This document shows positions 31,313 through 42,534 of a stretch of DNA of 64,000 nt, in pieces (position 1 is the first letter of the stretch; each line of letters begins with the position of its first letter). The notes below the pieces were generated by a model that worked only from the letters and a program-made list of their open reading frames with translations, did no database searches and had not been told where the DNA came from. The position numbers and the translations under genes were made by a program. Source of the stretch: Lodderomyces elongisporus (taxonomy: Eukaryota; Ascomycota; Pichiomycetes; Serinales; Debaryomycetaceae). Where the stretch lies: NCBI RefSeq assembly GCF_030384665.1, contig NC_083675.1, positions 492,001 to 556,000 of the forward strand, written 5' to 3'.

Positions 31313-34024
31313 ATGCCACCAAAGAAGGATGCTTTTGCTGATCTATTCCAATCGGCTAGCTCCAGCTCGGGCACCACGGGCAATGGAGTTAATTCAAGAT
31401 TGAACAAATTGTCATTGGCAGAGAGAGAACGGCTACAACGAAGTGGTAGTCAATCTCCTCAACCGCTTCATTCACTTCAAGCACAACGATCTGGACATCA
31501 AACAAATAATGCAACTCCATATGGTCTGCACAGTTCCAGCTGGTCGAACTTGGATATCTTATCACCACAACCAAGTGGAGGATCAAAGATTCCTAGCAAG
31601 ACAGCTTCGCCGTTGGTTAGCTCACAATCGACTCGTAATGGGACCCCACTTAGCCAAAACTCTACACAACCCAGGTCTTTTAATGGAACTACGACAAATG
31701 GATCCCAAGCTATGGCGACTGAGGATGATGACCCATTTGCTATTTTCAACAAACCATCACACCAAAAGCAGAGTATTCAGTCTCCGGCTTTGAATAATAG
31801 TGGTATTAGTAGCAAAGAAACTACACCAGCGACAAATGGGCATGAGATATCACTACTCGACGAAGAGTTTGCGGATGCATTCGACCAACCCCGCCCAGCA
31901 TTGCAATCAGCATCGCAATCAGCATCTAGCTTAGCATCGCAACCAAAGAGTCGTAATGAAACTCGTAGTGCGACACCACAGGATGACGAGCGTGACCGCG
32001 TGATTGCCGAACTAATAGACATTGGGTTTTCCATAGACGATGCAAATGAAGCAATTCGTAAATGTGTACCACCAGATTTACAAAAATGCGTTAATTACAT
32101 AATGAGCAAATCTGCTGGAAACACAAAAGGAGGGAGACGGACACAAGACAATAGTGGTAGTGGTGGCAGCGGTGGTAATGATAGTAATCGTTATAGCTCA
32201 TCGAGGTCGAAGCATGCACGCAGAGCAGAGAATGTTAATGATGATGATAATAATAATAATAATAACAACAACAATAATGATGATGGTTATAGTGATAGTT
32301 CTATTCTAGGTGTTCGTCCTGAAGGTATAAACTTTAATGATTTGGGTAACGATATCTTTCAAAAAGCCAACACATTTTTCAATTTCTCCAAGAAGAAGGT
32401 TATGGAGAATATTAGTCAGTTTAGTGGTGGTTCTTCTTCGCCGCTGGGTAGTGATGATAATATTCCTGCGTGGATGAAGACGCAACATAAATACAAGGCA
32501 GATGCCCACGAGAAAAAGTATGGTGGTGAAGATTATGGAACTGATGAAGAGAATATCAATCGCGAGGAAATTGAGCGATATATGAGGATGCAGAGGGAGA
32601 AGGAGAAAGAAAGACTTCGAAGGAAGGAAAGAGTAGATGGGGAAACGAGGGACAAGAGGGGGAGTATGGAGAATAGAAGAGATGGACGTCTGCCTGCAAC
32701 GCAAGCAAGTAGACTTTCCTCATCTAGAACCAGTTCAATGACACCGCCAACTCCACCACCACCTCCTTCTTCTTCTTCTCAACCGCAAAGACCAGATCGT
32801 CCTATTACATCTAGAACAAACTCTGCAAATTCTGCAAATTCTGCAAATTCGAGTGCAAGAAGCAATTTGTCGTACACACATTCTCAAATGGCAAACCCGG
32901 AATTACCCAATCACACAATCCCTTCAAACAAGTCCTCCAGTTTACTATCCAAACAGTCGGCACTGCATGCCGAGGTTGACTTATTGGGTCTTTCTACAAG
33001 CAGCGAGCCAGCTAAATCGACTGCATCTAACCTTCGGGACACTCTGCCATTGAACCAATTCCATCAAACTGATTATACTACGAATAAAGCCAATGCTACC
33101 AAGGCATTCAAGAGTGGAGATTATACTACTGCATTGGAGTTGTATAATATGTGTTTGCTGAGTCTACCTGCCAAACACGAATTACGCATTGTTGTGCTTT
33201 CCAATTTGGCATTGACTAACAAACTACTGGGACACTTACGCACGGCACTCGAAAGTGTTGAGGAGGCATTGCAGTTGATGAACTTGGAAGAGTGTAATGA
33301 TAATGCGGTAATTGTAGCCGAGAAGCCAGTAAAGTATTGGTATGTGAAACTAGTTTCTATTCAAGCGGAGACTTTGGAGTTGATGGAGAAATACGCAGAT
33401 TCATTGGAAAGGTATGTCTTGTTGATTCAGAAATTGGGATGTAACGACAAGAAGGTAATGGATGGCAAGAGGAGGGTAGATAGGATTATCAATCCCGAGA
33501 ATTATAAGCCTGTCAAGAAACCAGCGCATCAACTGAGTACAGGGACAAGTGCAAGTGCAAGTGCAAGTGCAAGTGCAAGTGCTAGTAAAAACACATCGAA
33601 TAAGCCAGGAGCAATGGCTGCCACTGCTGAGCAAAGAGAGGGTTCTGCTTTACCAGCGGCATCATCTGTTCAGTCTGCTTCTCGAAATGTAGAACAAGAG
33701 CTTGACCCATTGGTGAAAGATCGGTTAGAGTCAAAAGTGCAAAACTGGACCAAGTCCAAGAATAATGAATTACGAGCAATGCTCACCAACTTGCATGAGA
33801 TTCTCCCTATATCCTTGCCTAATGACAAGTTGCGTCATTTGCAACTTACTGATTTGGTGTTACCGAAGCAAGTCAAGATTCAGTATATGAAGGTGATTAG
33901 TTCGATACATCCTGACAAATTGGCCTCTAGAAGTTTGAGTTTGGAGGATGCGTTGGTGTGTTCCAGTGTCTTTATCACATTGAATGAGAGATGGGATTTG
34001 TTTAGAAAGGAAGAGAGCATCTGA
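31313..34024 (+). CDS. SWA2: auxilin-like clathrin-uncoating factor Swa2
   Basis: A 903-residue J-domain cochaperone that recruits Hsp70 to uncoat clathrin vesicles. Layout matches Swa2: a disordered Ser/Asn-rich N-terminus with DPF-type clathrin/adaptor motifs (DDDPFAIFNK, ~140), a UBA domain (RVIAELIDIGFSIDDANEAI, ~226-262), an Asn tract, a charged region, TPR repeats (~590-690, KAFKSGDYTTALELYNMCL), and a C-terminal J domain with the catalytic HPD (~866, SSIHPDKLA). The start at 31313 (MPPKKDAFADLF) is the first in-frame ATG. S. cerevisiae Swa2 is 668 aa; the extra length is in low-complexity linkers, including a pure (SA)n tract at ~743-756. Confidence 0.94.
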   Translation: MPPKKDAFADLFQSASSSSGTTGNGVNSRLNKLSLAERERLQRSGSQSPQPLHSLQAQRSGHQTNNATPYGLHSSSWSNLDILSPQPSGGSKIPSKTASPLVSSQSTRNGTPLSQNSTQPRSFNGTTTNGSQAMATEDDDPFAIFNKPSHQKQSIQSPALNNSGISSKETTPATNGHEISLLDEEFADAFDQPRPALQSASQSASSLASQPKSRNETRSATPQDDERDRVIAELIDIGFSIDDANEAIRKCVPPDLQKCVNYIMSKSAGNTKGGRRTQDNSGSGGSGGNDSNRYSSSRSKHARRAENVNDDDNNNNNNNNNNDDGYSDSSILGVRPEGINFNDLGNDIFQKANTFFNFSKKKVMENISQFSGGSSSPLGSDDNIPAWMKTQHKYKADAHEKKYGGEDYGTDEENINREEIERYMRMQREKEKERLRRKERVDGETRDKRGSMENRRDGRLPATQASRLSSSRTSSMTPPTPPPPPSSSSQPQRPDRPITSRTNSANSANSANSSARSNLSYTHSQMANPELPNHTIPSNKSSSLLSKQSALHAEVDLLGLSTSSEPAKSTASNLRDTLPLNQFHQTDYTTNKANATKAFKSGDYTTALELYNMCLLSLPAKHELRIVVLSNLALTNKLLGHLRTALESVEEALQLMNLEECNDNAVIVAEKPVKYWYVKLVSIQAETLELMEKYADSLERYVLLIQKLGCNDKKVMDGKRRVDRIINPENYKPVKKPAHQLSTGTSASASASASASASKNTSNKPGAMAATAEQREGSALPAASSVQSASRNVEQELDPLVKDRLESKVQNWTKSKNNELRAMLTNLHEILPISLPNDKLRHLQLTDLVLPKQVKIQYMKVISSIHPDKLASRSLSLEDALVCSSVFITLNERWDLFRKEESI

Positions 34025-35814
34025 GTTGTGCCCTAATGTTAAATAAGTTTTATACTATCAAATACTGTAACATATATATATAGTTGAAAATTGAAAGACA
34101 GAAACATGAATTGCACCCATATACTGGAAACACTGGGAATATTTATATTTTATTTACCTTTTTCTATTTTTTTTTTTTTTTTATTTATTTATTTTATTTA
34201 TTTTTTGTATTTATTTTTATTTATTTATTCATATAATTTACTCAGCACAAGCGAAGGGGGTGAAGGTGCGGGGAGTGTTAAAGGTGTATAATGTAGTGCG
34301 TGTAATCACTATTCTAATTGATAGAAGGTAAAAACGGAGTTCTTTTCCCGCAGCGGGTGATTTCTCCACCGCAGTGCATTTGACAGTTGGTAGCATTAAA
34401 ATTAAAGAGGTGAGAGAGAGTGGGAATTGCGAGAAAGGTTAGTTTAGAGTGTGGTCTACATTGGTAACTATACCATCAAAGCCACACTCTTTTCTTACTT
34501 TTGAAATTTTAATTTGATTCTTTCTTTCTTTCTTTCTTTCTTTTTTTTCTTTTCCTCCTCCCGTTTTTCTTTACCGATAATGACGTTTTGATTAGACGGG
34601 AACAGTAAATACATTAGGTATTACTGTTATTTGATTAGCTGTAGATTAGACTATTCAACATTAGGTCTTTACAATGTCTCCGGTTGCAGAAGCGTTCCAA
34701 ACTAAAATGCATATTTTAAAATTTTTTTTTATTTAATTAATTAATTAATTAACCACCTTTTCTTTTGTTTGGACTTTCGTTTAAAACCATTTATGTGTTT
34801 TCGGCCCAGTGTAAATTGTTCGTTTGTGGAACAAAGACAAAGACAAAGACAAAGACAAAGACAAAGACAAAGACAAAGGTCAAATTAGAAGTAACATAGT
34901 ATGTGCGACTTTCGGACTCATCTTACTTGTCTTTTTTTTTCTGCAAATTACCTATTCTTCTTCTTCTTCTTCTTCTTTAGCTTAGTTTAGTTTAGTTTGG
35001 TCAATCACACAAATTGATGAATGATACATAATCAGCCTATGGAGTATGTGGCATGAAAGATCATTTGTCCCCCTTTGTATGTGCAGTTGTTTGTGGGGTT
35101 GGAAGAAAGGTAAGTGGACTGAAAATGCAAGCTGACTTGGAAAGAGGAGTACTTGTATTATATATATATATATATATATGTATTTATACTTTGTGCTTTT
35201 ACGGTTCCTACCGACTAGCTGGTAGCACTCGTTCGCTAGGGCCGTAGAAATGCCGTATGAGGGATGTCTCTGCAAACTTCTGTGTTTTTGTGGAAAGTCA
35301 AAAATAATTTAGAATAGAATTCTTTTTTAAAAAAAATTTTTTTTTTTTTGGCTATTTTGGAATAGAAGAAGAGTAGATATATTGTAGTTTTGATATTTAC
35401 CTATATATATTTGTGTATTTGTGTAAAGGTTGTTGAAGAAGAGAAACAGGAGTCGATGAAATTAAAAAGTACTTGGTTTGACCTTGTAGTTTGTATATTT
35501 ATATATATATGTGTGTGTGTCTTTTCCCTATCCAAAAATTGAAAAAGAGTGAGCTATACAGATATACATTCTATAAAACATTGTAGAATAGGAAGGAAGA
35601 AGCATTAGGTCATAAGTCACTTTACTCAATATTAATAATAAGAATAATAATAATAATAGCACTACTACTACTACTACTTGTACTAGTAATAATTATTATT
35701 ATTGGTATTGGTATTAATTATTTTTTTCTATTATTGCAGTAGGAAAAAGAAAAGAAAAGAAAAAAAGAATAATTTAATATTGTCACGCTAGCAGAGTGAG
35801 TAGCAGTAAGAAAA
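34025..35814. other. 1.8 kb intergenic region, simple repeats only
   Basis: No supported gene or tRNA. Repeats: T/ATTT tract at 34165-34225, CTTT tract at 34520-34545, TTAA repeat at 34732-34752, seven ACAAAG hexamers at 34834-34876, CTT repeat at 34955-34977, (TA)n at 35160-35178 and ATA/CTA triplets at 35630-35700. Confidence 0.6.
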
Positions 35815-38526
35815 ATGCTTACTAGGATCAAGTCATTTACAACCACTACCACCACCACCACCACCACCAAAGAAGCCAATAACACAACAGATATTACTAC
35901 ACACAATCACACATTCCCTCCAGCAACATCCTCAGAAACAGTAACAGACCCAAATTTGAATCTAAATCTAAATCTCAATCTAAATCTCAATTTGAACTCA
36001 ACATTGAAGCTGAAACTTGACAATTGGCATTCACTGCGACAGACTATTCCATCGCCAAGCTCCCATTCACATTTACACCTAGATCACCACGCACAAGACC
36101 TTATTAGTGATAACCAGTCACAGTCAACTGGCCGGAGAATAACAAATTACCTCCGTAATATGGGCCAACAACTTTCAAAGACAGAAACAAGCAAAGAGAA
36201 AAGGGGAGACCTGAACAATGACAACCACTTGGCCAAGGGAAAGCTCAATATCCATGCAGCACTATTGCAGAATCCCAATATTCTGCGACGTCATCTCAAC
36301 CAAGAACTGCAACAGCACAAAGAAGGAGAAGAACGAGGAGGAGGAGGAGGAGGAGGAGGAGGAGGAGATGGACGTCCACATAACCACTATGACTCAAATG
36401 AAGATCCCCTGCTCGATTCAACACTTGTACCGATGACTTCACCTCCAGACTTGTCACTCGTACCTATGACATCACCACCTGATGATAGCACACACAAGTA
36501 TCCCTCTGCATTCTTCCTTAGTCCCATCACATCCAACGAATCATACAACTATTACACTGACGACGACGACGACGACGATGATGATGATGATGATGATACA
36601 CCCATGATCGACGTTGATAACGATAATCACCATTTAAACCAGCATCGGCGCTCCAAAAAGCGCTTTGAACAACACCACAATGACCCTCTGCACCATCATC
36701 GGCATCTTCGTGCCCAATTAGATGACACGTTGAACCCCTTACAACAGCTCGATACAGCAACCGTAACTCCAGATTTGATGGACATCTCGCCAGCATCGTC
36801 CTATGGCTACGACGAGGAACAAAACACAAAGGAAGCAGCTCTTGGGGATATTCTATTTGAAAGAGACTCGCAGACAATCTTTCAGCAGCAGCGGCAGCAG
36901 CAACTACAGCAACAGCAACAGCAACAGCAACAACAACAGCAGCAACAACAGCAGCAGGAATTGGAAAACCAAAAATTTCAAGAACAATTTTCACCCTTGT
37001 TGTCCTTGCCTTTGGAAATACTCTACAGAATTATTGAATACGTCTACGTTGATAACGACGTTTCTTCTATCAATTCCAATTTGGAGAAATTTGCAAACAC
37101 CATCCCATTGCTCTCAAAGAAATTCCACCAGTTGTCGCTCTGCTTTATCTACAAGTATACCATTTTCAATAGACCGCACTCGTTTGACAAGTTCCTCCAC
37201 AACTTGGAGGCCAACCCCGTGATTGGCAAATACGTTGAATTTATGGACTTTCAACAATTCACATCGATTGGCTTGGGCAGAACCGGAAGAATGAACCAAG
37301 AGATCCAGATGGTCACTTCTAAAACCATTAAGCGTGCATTATCAATGACTCCCAACTTGCTGGAGTTTCTTGCATCAGAAAACATCCAAGACGATATGGA
37401 TGTCAATGTGCTCAATTACTTGTTCAATAGATTGCCCAAGATGAAGGCATTGGACTTTTGTGGCGCTAGTAGTGAGGCTTTTGCTCAAGCATTTGAGCAA
37501 TTGCCCATTGCCCACGATGCAGACTTGCCCATGACTAAGCTCTCACTCCACGATTGCTCAAACTTGTCTCAGGATGTATTGGTCAAAATATTGACACGCT
37601 TGACTAGGTTGAAAAGACTTGACTTGAATCATACATCCATTACGTCATCGATCTTGTTAAAACTTCCAGAAACCATTAGACTTACACACTTGTCACTTGC
37701 ACGTTGCTCAAAATTAACTACAAAAGACCTCATTCACTTTCTTACCAACCACCCTGCCATCTCGCAAGGATCACTTGAATGGCTCAATTTACAAATCGAC
37801 TCAAATGTAGTAAGCCCCTTGTCAGATGTTTACTTGCTTTACACTCTAAAGCATCTTAATGCACCAAATTTGAAGTACCTCAACATTGGAGGCATGCCTA
37901 TCAATTTCCGAATTCTATACACTATCAAGTCAAAATTTCCACAGCTCACAAGTCTCAACATCAGCCATGCTCTGCAAATCACACTTGATGAGCTTAACGA
38001 TTTTATGAAGGATAACACTGTAATCAAATATCTCGATGTAACGGGTATCAAAGCGCTCAACAAGAACATTGTCACTTTTCTCAAACTCAACTTTAATAGC
38101 AACTTGGAGGCATTGGAATTTGACTACAAGTCCCTCTACGATTACACTAGTCGCGGAGATTGTTTCCGTGTACAACGGCAACAGCAATCTTTCTTGGAAG
38201 ACCTTACCACCTCGCCTCAGCAACCACAAGTGTGGAAGTTTTATGATAATGAAGGTAGAAGGGCATGGATCTACAAGATAACAGAAAAAGATTACCGTAA
38301 GCTTAATAACTCAAACTTGGTGTTTTACGATTTGGAAACGGGAAACAAGATTGTCACAAAGTCAAAGAAACCCGAGTTTTTGAAATATGCCGGAAGAAAA
38401 GTCAACTGTAGCATTGGGTATTACCAGTTGAACGGGTACAAGGATAAAAAGTTTGTAGAAACGTGCTGGCCAGTCGAGTTTAGTCAGCGTGGGATTTACA
38501 ATTACTATTCCTTGAACGTGAAGTAA
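35815..38526 (+). CDS. F-box/leucine-rich protein (YLR352W/Lug1-like?)
   Basis: A 903-residue protein with a long low-complexity N-terminus: Thr run near the start, (LN)n around 45-60, Gly run at ~177-186, Asp run at ~247-260, and polyQ at ~357-380. An F-box-like segment follows (LSLPLEILYRIIEYVY, ~397-412), then leucine-rich repeats (~500-760; for example LKRLDLNHTSITSS and LTHLSLARCSKLTTKDLIHFL). The C-terminal ~120 residues (KFYDNEGRRAWIYKITEKDYRKL) are not LRR. F-box/LRR proteins are substrate adaptors of SCF ubiquitin ligases. The layout resembles S. cerevisiae YLR352W (Lug1); I am not certain of the orthology. Confidence 0.8.
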   Translation: MLTRIKSFTTTTTTTTTTKEANNTTDITTHNHTFPPATSSETVTDPNLNLNLNLNLNLNLNSTLKLKLDNWHSLRQTIPSPSSHSHLHLDHHAQDLISDNQSQSTGRRITNYLRNMGQQLSKTETSKEKRGDLNNDNHLAKGKLNIHAALLQNPNILRRHLNQELQQHKEGEERGGGGGGGGGGDGRPHNHYDSNEDPLLDSTLVPMTSPPDLSLVPMTSPPDDSTHKYPSAFFLSPITSNESYNYYTDDDDDDDDDDDDDTPMIDVDNDNHHLNQHRRSKKRFEQHHNDPLHHHRHLRAQLDDTLNPLQQLDTATVTPDLMDISPASSYGYDEEQNTKEAALGDILFERDSQTIFQQQRQQQLQQQQQQQQQQQQQQQQQELENQKFQEQFSPLLSLPLEILYRIIEYVYVDNDVSSINSNLEKFANTIPLLSKKFHQLSLCFIYKYTIFNRPHSFDKFLHNLEANPVIGKYVEFMDFQQFTSIGLGRTGRMNQEIQMVTSKTIKRALSMTPNLLEFLASENIQDDMDVNVLNYLFNRLPKMKALDFCGASSEAFAQAFEQLPIAHDADLPMTKLSLHDCSNLSQDVLVKILTRLTRLKRLDLNHTSITSSILLKLPETIRLTHLSLARCSKLTTKDLIHFLTNHPAISQGSLEWLNLQIDSNVVSPLSDVYLLYTLKHLNAPNLKYLNIGGMPINFRILYTIKSKFPQLTSLNISHALQITLDELNDFMKDNTVIKYLDVTGIKALNKNIVTFLKLNFNSNLEALEFDYKSLYDYTSRGDCFRVQRQQQSFLEDLTTSPQQPQVWKFYDNEGRRAWIYKITEKDYRKLNNSNLVFYDLETGNKIVTKSKKPEFLKYAGRKVNCSIGYYQLNGYKDKKFVETCWPVEFSQRGIYNYYSLNVK

Positions 38527-39307
38527 TGCCAAAAAATGAAAAAATGAAAAAATGAAAAAATGAAAAAATGAAAAAATGAAAAAAAAAAGATAAATGAATT
38601 ACTGTTATGATATCCAGTATAGCATGAATTTATAAAACTTTCAAAACCAATTACTAAGCGCCCAGCTTTATATTTTCTATATTGTATTTCTAAACTCCGA
38701 GACTTCAACGGATATGTTAATATATATATATATATATGAATGTGTGTATATATTTTTTTGTGTGTGTGGGGTGTGTGTGTTAATCCTCACTCTTTCTTTT
38801 TAGAGTTTGACGGATTAATTTCCAATATAGTTTTTCTCTTTTTCTTCTTCTTTTTCTTCTTCTTCCTTTACAAAAACTTTTTTTTAGTTGTACCTCGGGA
38901 TCGGTTATTTCGATGCCTCGTTTTCTTTCTCCTTCTCTCTATTTTTTTGCTTACTTTTTTTTTTTGTGGTGCAAATTTGCTCCTTATTTTGTTTTCCTTC
39001 CTCTCTTCCTCTCTCTCTCTCCCTCCCTCTTTGTCAACTGCCCCACATTTTCGCCCCAAGCCAAAAAAAAAGTAACAGTTGTATGCGTATATATAAATAT
39101 ATAAATTTATCATCCATTAACTAGGTAGATTGTCAAGAGTAGTTTGTAATATCTACTATAAACATCAACAGCCTTTTTTTTTTGTTTCGTCTTCCTTTTC
39201 TTTTTCCTTTTCTTTGGACAGCTTAATAAACAATAGCCTATAGAGCTATAGACTATATAGTAGATAATAAAAAAAAAACACAAACTTGTTTAACTCCACT
39301 CCCTAGA
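38527..39307. other. intergenic, simple repeats
   Basis: Begins with five to six copies of an AAAAAATG octamer at 38533-38585 just after the F-box gene stop; (TA)n and (GT)n at 38718-38780; T/TTC-rich tracts to 39060. No gene supported. Confidence 0.6.
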
Positions 39308-40543
39308 ATGTCGGCACCAGAGTTAACCGAGGTTAGAGCACCTATTGACCTTGATGGTCTCCGCACTTACTTGAGTAAAGTGTCAAACTCAACACCCGAA
39401 ACACAAATTGGCTATAATGCCCAAGTGCCACGCTCATTCCAAACAATCAAGCAATTCACGTTTGGCCAATCAAACCCAACTTATTATCTTGAAGATGATC
39501 AAGGTCGATCTTTTGTACTTCGTCGGAAACCATCGGCCAATGCGAAGTTGATCCAACGTTCGGCTCACGCTATTGAAAGAGAGTTTTTCATCTTGAATGC
39601 AATCAACATGCTCAATCAAGATGCTGAGCTCAAAATCCCTGTGCCACAGGTCCATTTGCTTTGCGAAGACGAAGGTGTTATAGGCTATGTTTTCTACTTG
39701 ATGGAGTATGTCAATGGAATCCAATTGAAGAACCCTAGCTTGCCGGAATTTTCGCCAGAGGCTCCAGAGAGACAAGTTATTTGGGAGTCCATTTTCCAGA
39801 CCATAGCTGCAATCCACTTGCTTGATGCTGAACAGCTTATCAAGCTTCTCCCAGCTTCCCATTTCCCACAATTCCAGAATTTGGACAAGTTGCGCAACAC
39901 GACGTATTTCCAGCGTCAGATCAAGACATTAGGTGCTATCCACAAGAAACAGTCTACTCACGTTGACAAAATACCCAACTGGGACAAAATAACCGAGTTT
40001 TTGTTGCAAAATGCTCCTCGTGACCCATCCAAACTTTCGCTTATCCATGGTGATTGCAAAATCGACAATTTCTTATTTGATCCTAAAACGTACAAAGTAA
40101 GTGCGGTCTTGGATTGGGAATTGTGCACCATTGGCCATCCCTTATTTGACTTGAGCAACTTTCTCCAACCGTATGGATTACCGCAACAATTCAATGCAAT
40201 GTTGTACAAGACCAAGCCCAATAAGCTGTCTTTGAGTTTCGGGATGGAAGACCCTTCTTCGCAGCAATTTCTTCGCAAGCAATTGCAAAATTATAACAAG
40301 CTAGTGACGTGGGATACGCGCGATCCACAAAACAACCCTCTAGACAAGTGGAATGTTGGACACGTCTTTGGATTGTTGAGATTGAGTGTTATTTCTCAAG
40401 GTATTGCAATGAGAGTTAAAATGGGCAATGCATCAAGCGCACTGGCTGAGCAGTATGCCAAGATGTATCCATATTTGAGCCAGTTGGCAACAGACGTTAT
40501 TGATGAGCAAGAAAAGCAAGAAAAGCATAAAGGGAAATTATAA
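39308..40543 (+). CDS. APH-family phosphotransferase (ACAD10/11 kinase-domain type)
   Basis: A 411-residue protein of the aminoglycoside-phosphotransferase-like kinase superfamily. Motifs: the nucleotide-binding start (KQFTFGQSNPTYYL...FVLRRKPSA, ~51-80, with the ATP-contacting lysine), catalytic loop LIHGDCKIDNFLFDP (~243-257) and metal-binding VLDWELCTIGHPLFDLSNF (~267-285). These match the kinase domain of ACAD10/ACAD11, which phosphorylate 4-hydroxyacyl-CoAs before dehydration in fatty-acid catabolism; fungi often carry it as a separate protein. No clear C-terminal peroxisomal SKL is present (it ends GKL, a weak PTS1-like tripeptide). Substrate assignment is inference. Confidence 0.88.
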   Translation: MSAPELTEVRAPIDLDGLRTYLSKVSNSTPETQIGYNAQVPRSFQTIKQFTFGQSNPTYYLEDDQGRSFVLRRKPSANAKLIQRSAHAIEREFFILNAINMLNQDAELKIPVPQVHLLCEDEGVIGYVFYLMEYVNGIQLKNPSLPEFSPEAPERQVIWESIFQTIAAIHLLDAEQLIKLLPASHFPQFQNLDKLRNTTYFQRQIKTLGAIHKKQSTHVDKIPNWDKITEFLLQNAPRDPSKLSLIHGDCKIDNFLFDPKTYKVSAVLDWELCTIGHPLFDLSNFLQPYGLPQQFNAMLYKTKPNKLSLSFGMEDPSSQQFLRKQLQNYNKLVTWDTRDPQNNPLDKWNVGHVFGLLRLSVISQGIAMRVKMGNASSALAEQYAKMYPYLSQLATDVIDEQEKQEKHKGKL

Positions 40544-40987
40544 TCTTGAAATAGTTTGCTCAGTAGCCTTGATGATTGATGAGAGAGAAGGGGGAGGGAG
40601 ACAAAGAGGAAGCAATACCAGCACCAACACCAGCGTTGGTTTTAGTACTAAAAATAGTAAAAATCATAATAGAAAAAGAGGGGATAGGGCACGAGCTATA
40701 TGTTTAAAGTAGTTTTTTTAATGTTTATATCAAGTAGGAATTCAAAATACAATTCATTAGACTCCATTAACCAAGAGATTTTTGATTATGAGTACAGCTG
40801 TTTTTTTTTTAGTCCTGTACATAGCTTGGACACCTTTTAGAAGATAACAAAGTGCACCCGTATTCATAATGACTGTTTTCAGATACAGTGCCCCTTTTGA
40901 ATTAGTCCTCCTTCTAATCCGCCTAATCCTCCTCCTTCTCCTCCTCCTTGTCCTGATAGTTAGTCCTTCTTTTTCTTCTTAGTCGTC
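40544..40987. other. intergenic up to the retrotransposon cluster
   Basis: 3' flank of the phosphotransferase. A CCTCCTTCTCC-type tract lies at 40905-40975. Nothing else recognised. Confidence 0.6.
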
Positions 40988-41441
40988 TGTCGCATAGCAC
41001 TGTCACAAGTAACAAGTGTACGACTGCTGAGCATCGGTTTGAGCTGGTAGCTCACCGATACCAGCGGTTTGAGTTCGTGACTTGATAGGCTATATTCCAA
41101 CTAAGTGTAATTGTCAATGATCGCACCTATAAAGGTCTCAATGCTCATAAGTTAAGAGAGTAAATTGTCTCATACAAAGTCACTAGTAAGGAGAATCGTG
41201 AGAGTATACACTCCGCACGTTCACCTAGTGATTTGTGTTCAATGTAGTTGACCGTCTAAATTATGTATTTAACCGATATTTCTATATAATAGTGATAAGT
41301 TAATTTTACCACTTCTCGTTCCTATTTATATAAACTCATCTCGTTTGAAGTTTCAAGTTTCCCATGTCGTGCAATATTCTCCAAATATTCACTTAGCGGA
41401 AACGAGGGCACAGAGCGTCCAGTGTGTGTCGCACTGTGACA
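40988..41441 (-). repeat. LTR (3' LTR of the non-autonomous element)
   Basis: 454 bp, TGTCGCATAG...GCACTGTGACA on the + strand. Same sequence as 43302-43755; a diverged relative lies at 57417-57870. Confidence 0.9.
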
Positions 41442-41454
41442 TCTTCCCCCCTTC
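41442..41454 (-). promoter_or_regulatory. polypurine tract of the non-autonomous element
   Basis: 13 purines on the minus strand (GAAGGGGGGAAGA) directly abutting the LTR. This is where plus-strand DNA synthesis of LTR elements is primed, and it sets the element's orientation. Confidence 0.75.
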
Positions 41455-41945
41455 AAAGTCAGATGAAAGATACGGCCTAATTTCAGTTGTACTTTGGAAA
41501 AATATTGATTTGAGGTAAGATAACTGTACAGTATGATGATAACCGTTGTGGCCTCCCCCCCTGCAAAGCAAAGGCTTACCTATTAAAAGTGAGCGAAGCG
41601 GCAACAAAAGGTTTCGACAATTTCCTGAAATTCTATTGAATAAAAAGGGAAATGTTCTCATCAACGTTTGTAGCAAATGAATACCTTCAAATCCAAAAAC
41701 CAAATATTGCGGGTTTTGTTCAGTTATTGTTGGGATATAATTATCTTTCACGCCGTGCGGGTTACGAGTCGACGTCGACAATACATTGGGTAAAGTAAAA
41801 AGCATTTCACCATCAACTAGCCGCGCGCCTGGGTCTGTTTGTTCGGAATTCGTCGACAAAATATCAAGACTTCGGTTAAAAACTCCCCTACTACTAAAAA
41901 CGGAAAGTCAGCATCTCCAATATTCTAATAATTGAACGTCCTGTA

Positions 41946-42534
41946 GAAACACTGAGGTTTCATAAAATAAGTTGGTTGTTCCTTTGGGATTCTGTCCCAC
42001 GGTAGTTACCTTCTCCGTCGAAACACTGAGGTTTCATAAAATTTGTTGGTTGTTCCTTTGGGCTTCTGTCCCACGGTAGTTACCTTCTCCGTCGTTTTTT
42101 GAAAGGTGTATCTTCTCACCCGAAACACTGAGGTTTCATAATAATAATTGGTTGCTTCTTTCGGGATGCAATTTTGTCTTTCTCTCAAGATGCTATAAAG
42201 TCTTTCTTGCGAGATGCAATTTAGTCTTTCCCTCGGTAGTTACCATCTCCGCCGTTTTTTACTTGGTGTAATTCTACCTCACCGATAAATTTGTTGGTTG
42301 CTTCTTTCGGGATGCTATACAGTCTTTCTTTTAGGATGCCATACAGTCCTTCCCTCGGTAGTTACCATCTCCGCCGTTTTTTATATGGTGTAATTCTACC
42401 TCACCAATAAATTTGTTGGTTGCTTCTTTCGGGATGCTATACAGTCTTTCTTTTAGGATGCCATACAGTCCTTCCCTCGGTAGTTACCATCTCCGCCGTT
42501 TTTTATATGGTGTAATTCTACCTCACCAATAAAC
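41946..42534. repeat. tandem repeats inside the non-autonomous element
   Basis: Two 74 bp-scale units starting GAAACACTGAGG (41946 and 42020), a third partial at 42122, then two nearly identical 122 bp units (42291-42412 and 42413-42534) built around CGGGATGCTATACAGTC and GGTAGTTACCATCTCCGCCG. A shared GGTAGTTACC(T/A)TCTCCG(T/C)CG core links both repeat types. Confidence 0.85.

Noticed and set aside
35190..35270. possible tRNA (TAGCTGGTAGCACTCGTTCGCTAGGG)
   Set aside because: No complementary acceptor stem or proper T and D arms.
41389..41859. 156-codon minus-strand frame at the 3' end of the non-autonomous element
   Set aside because: No ATG start, runs into the LTR, no gag or pol motif.
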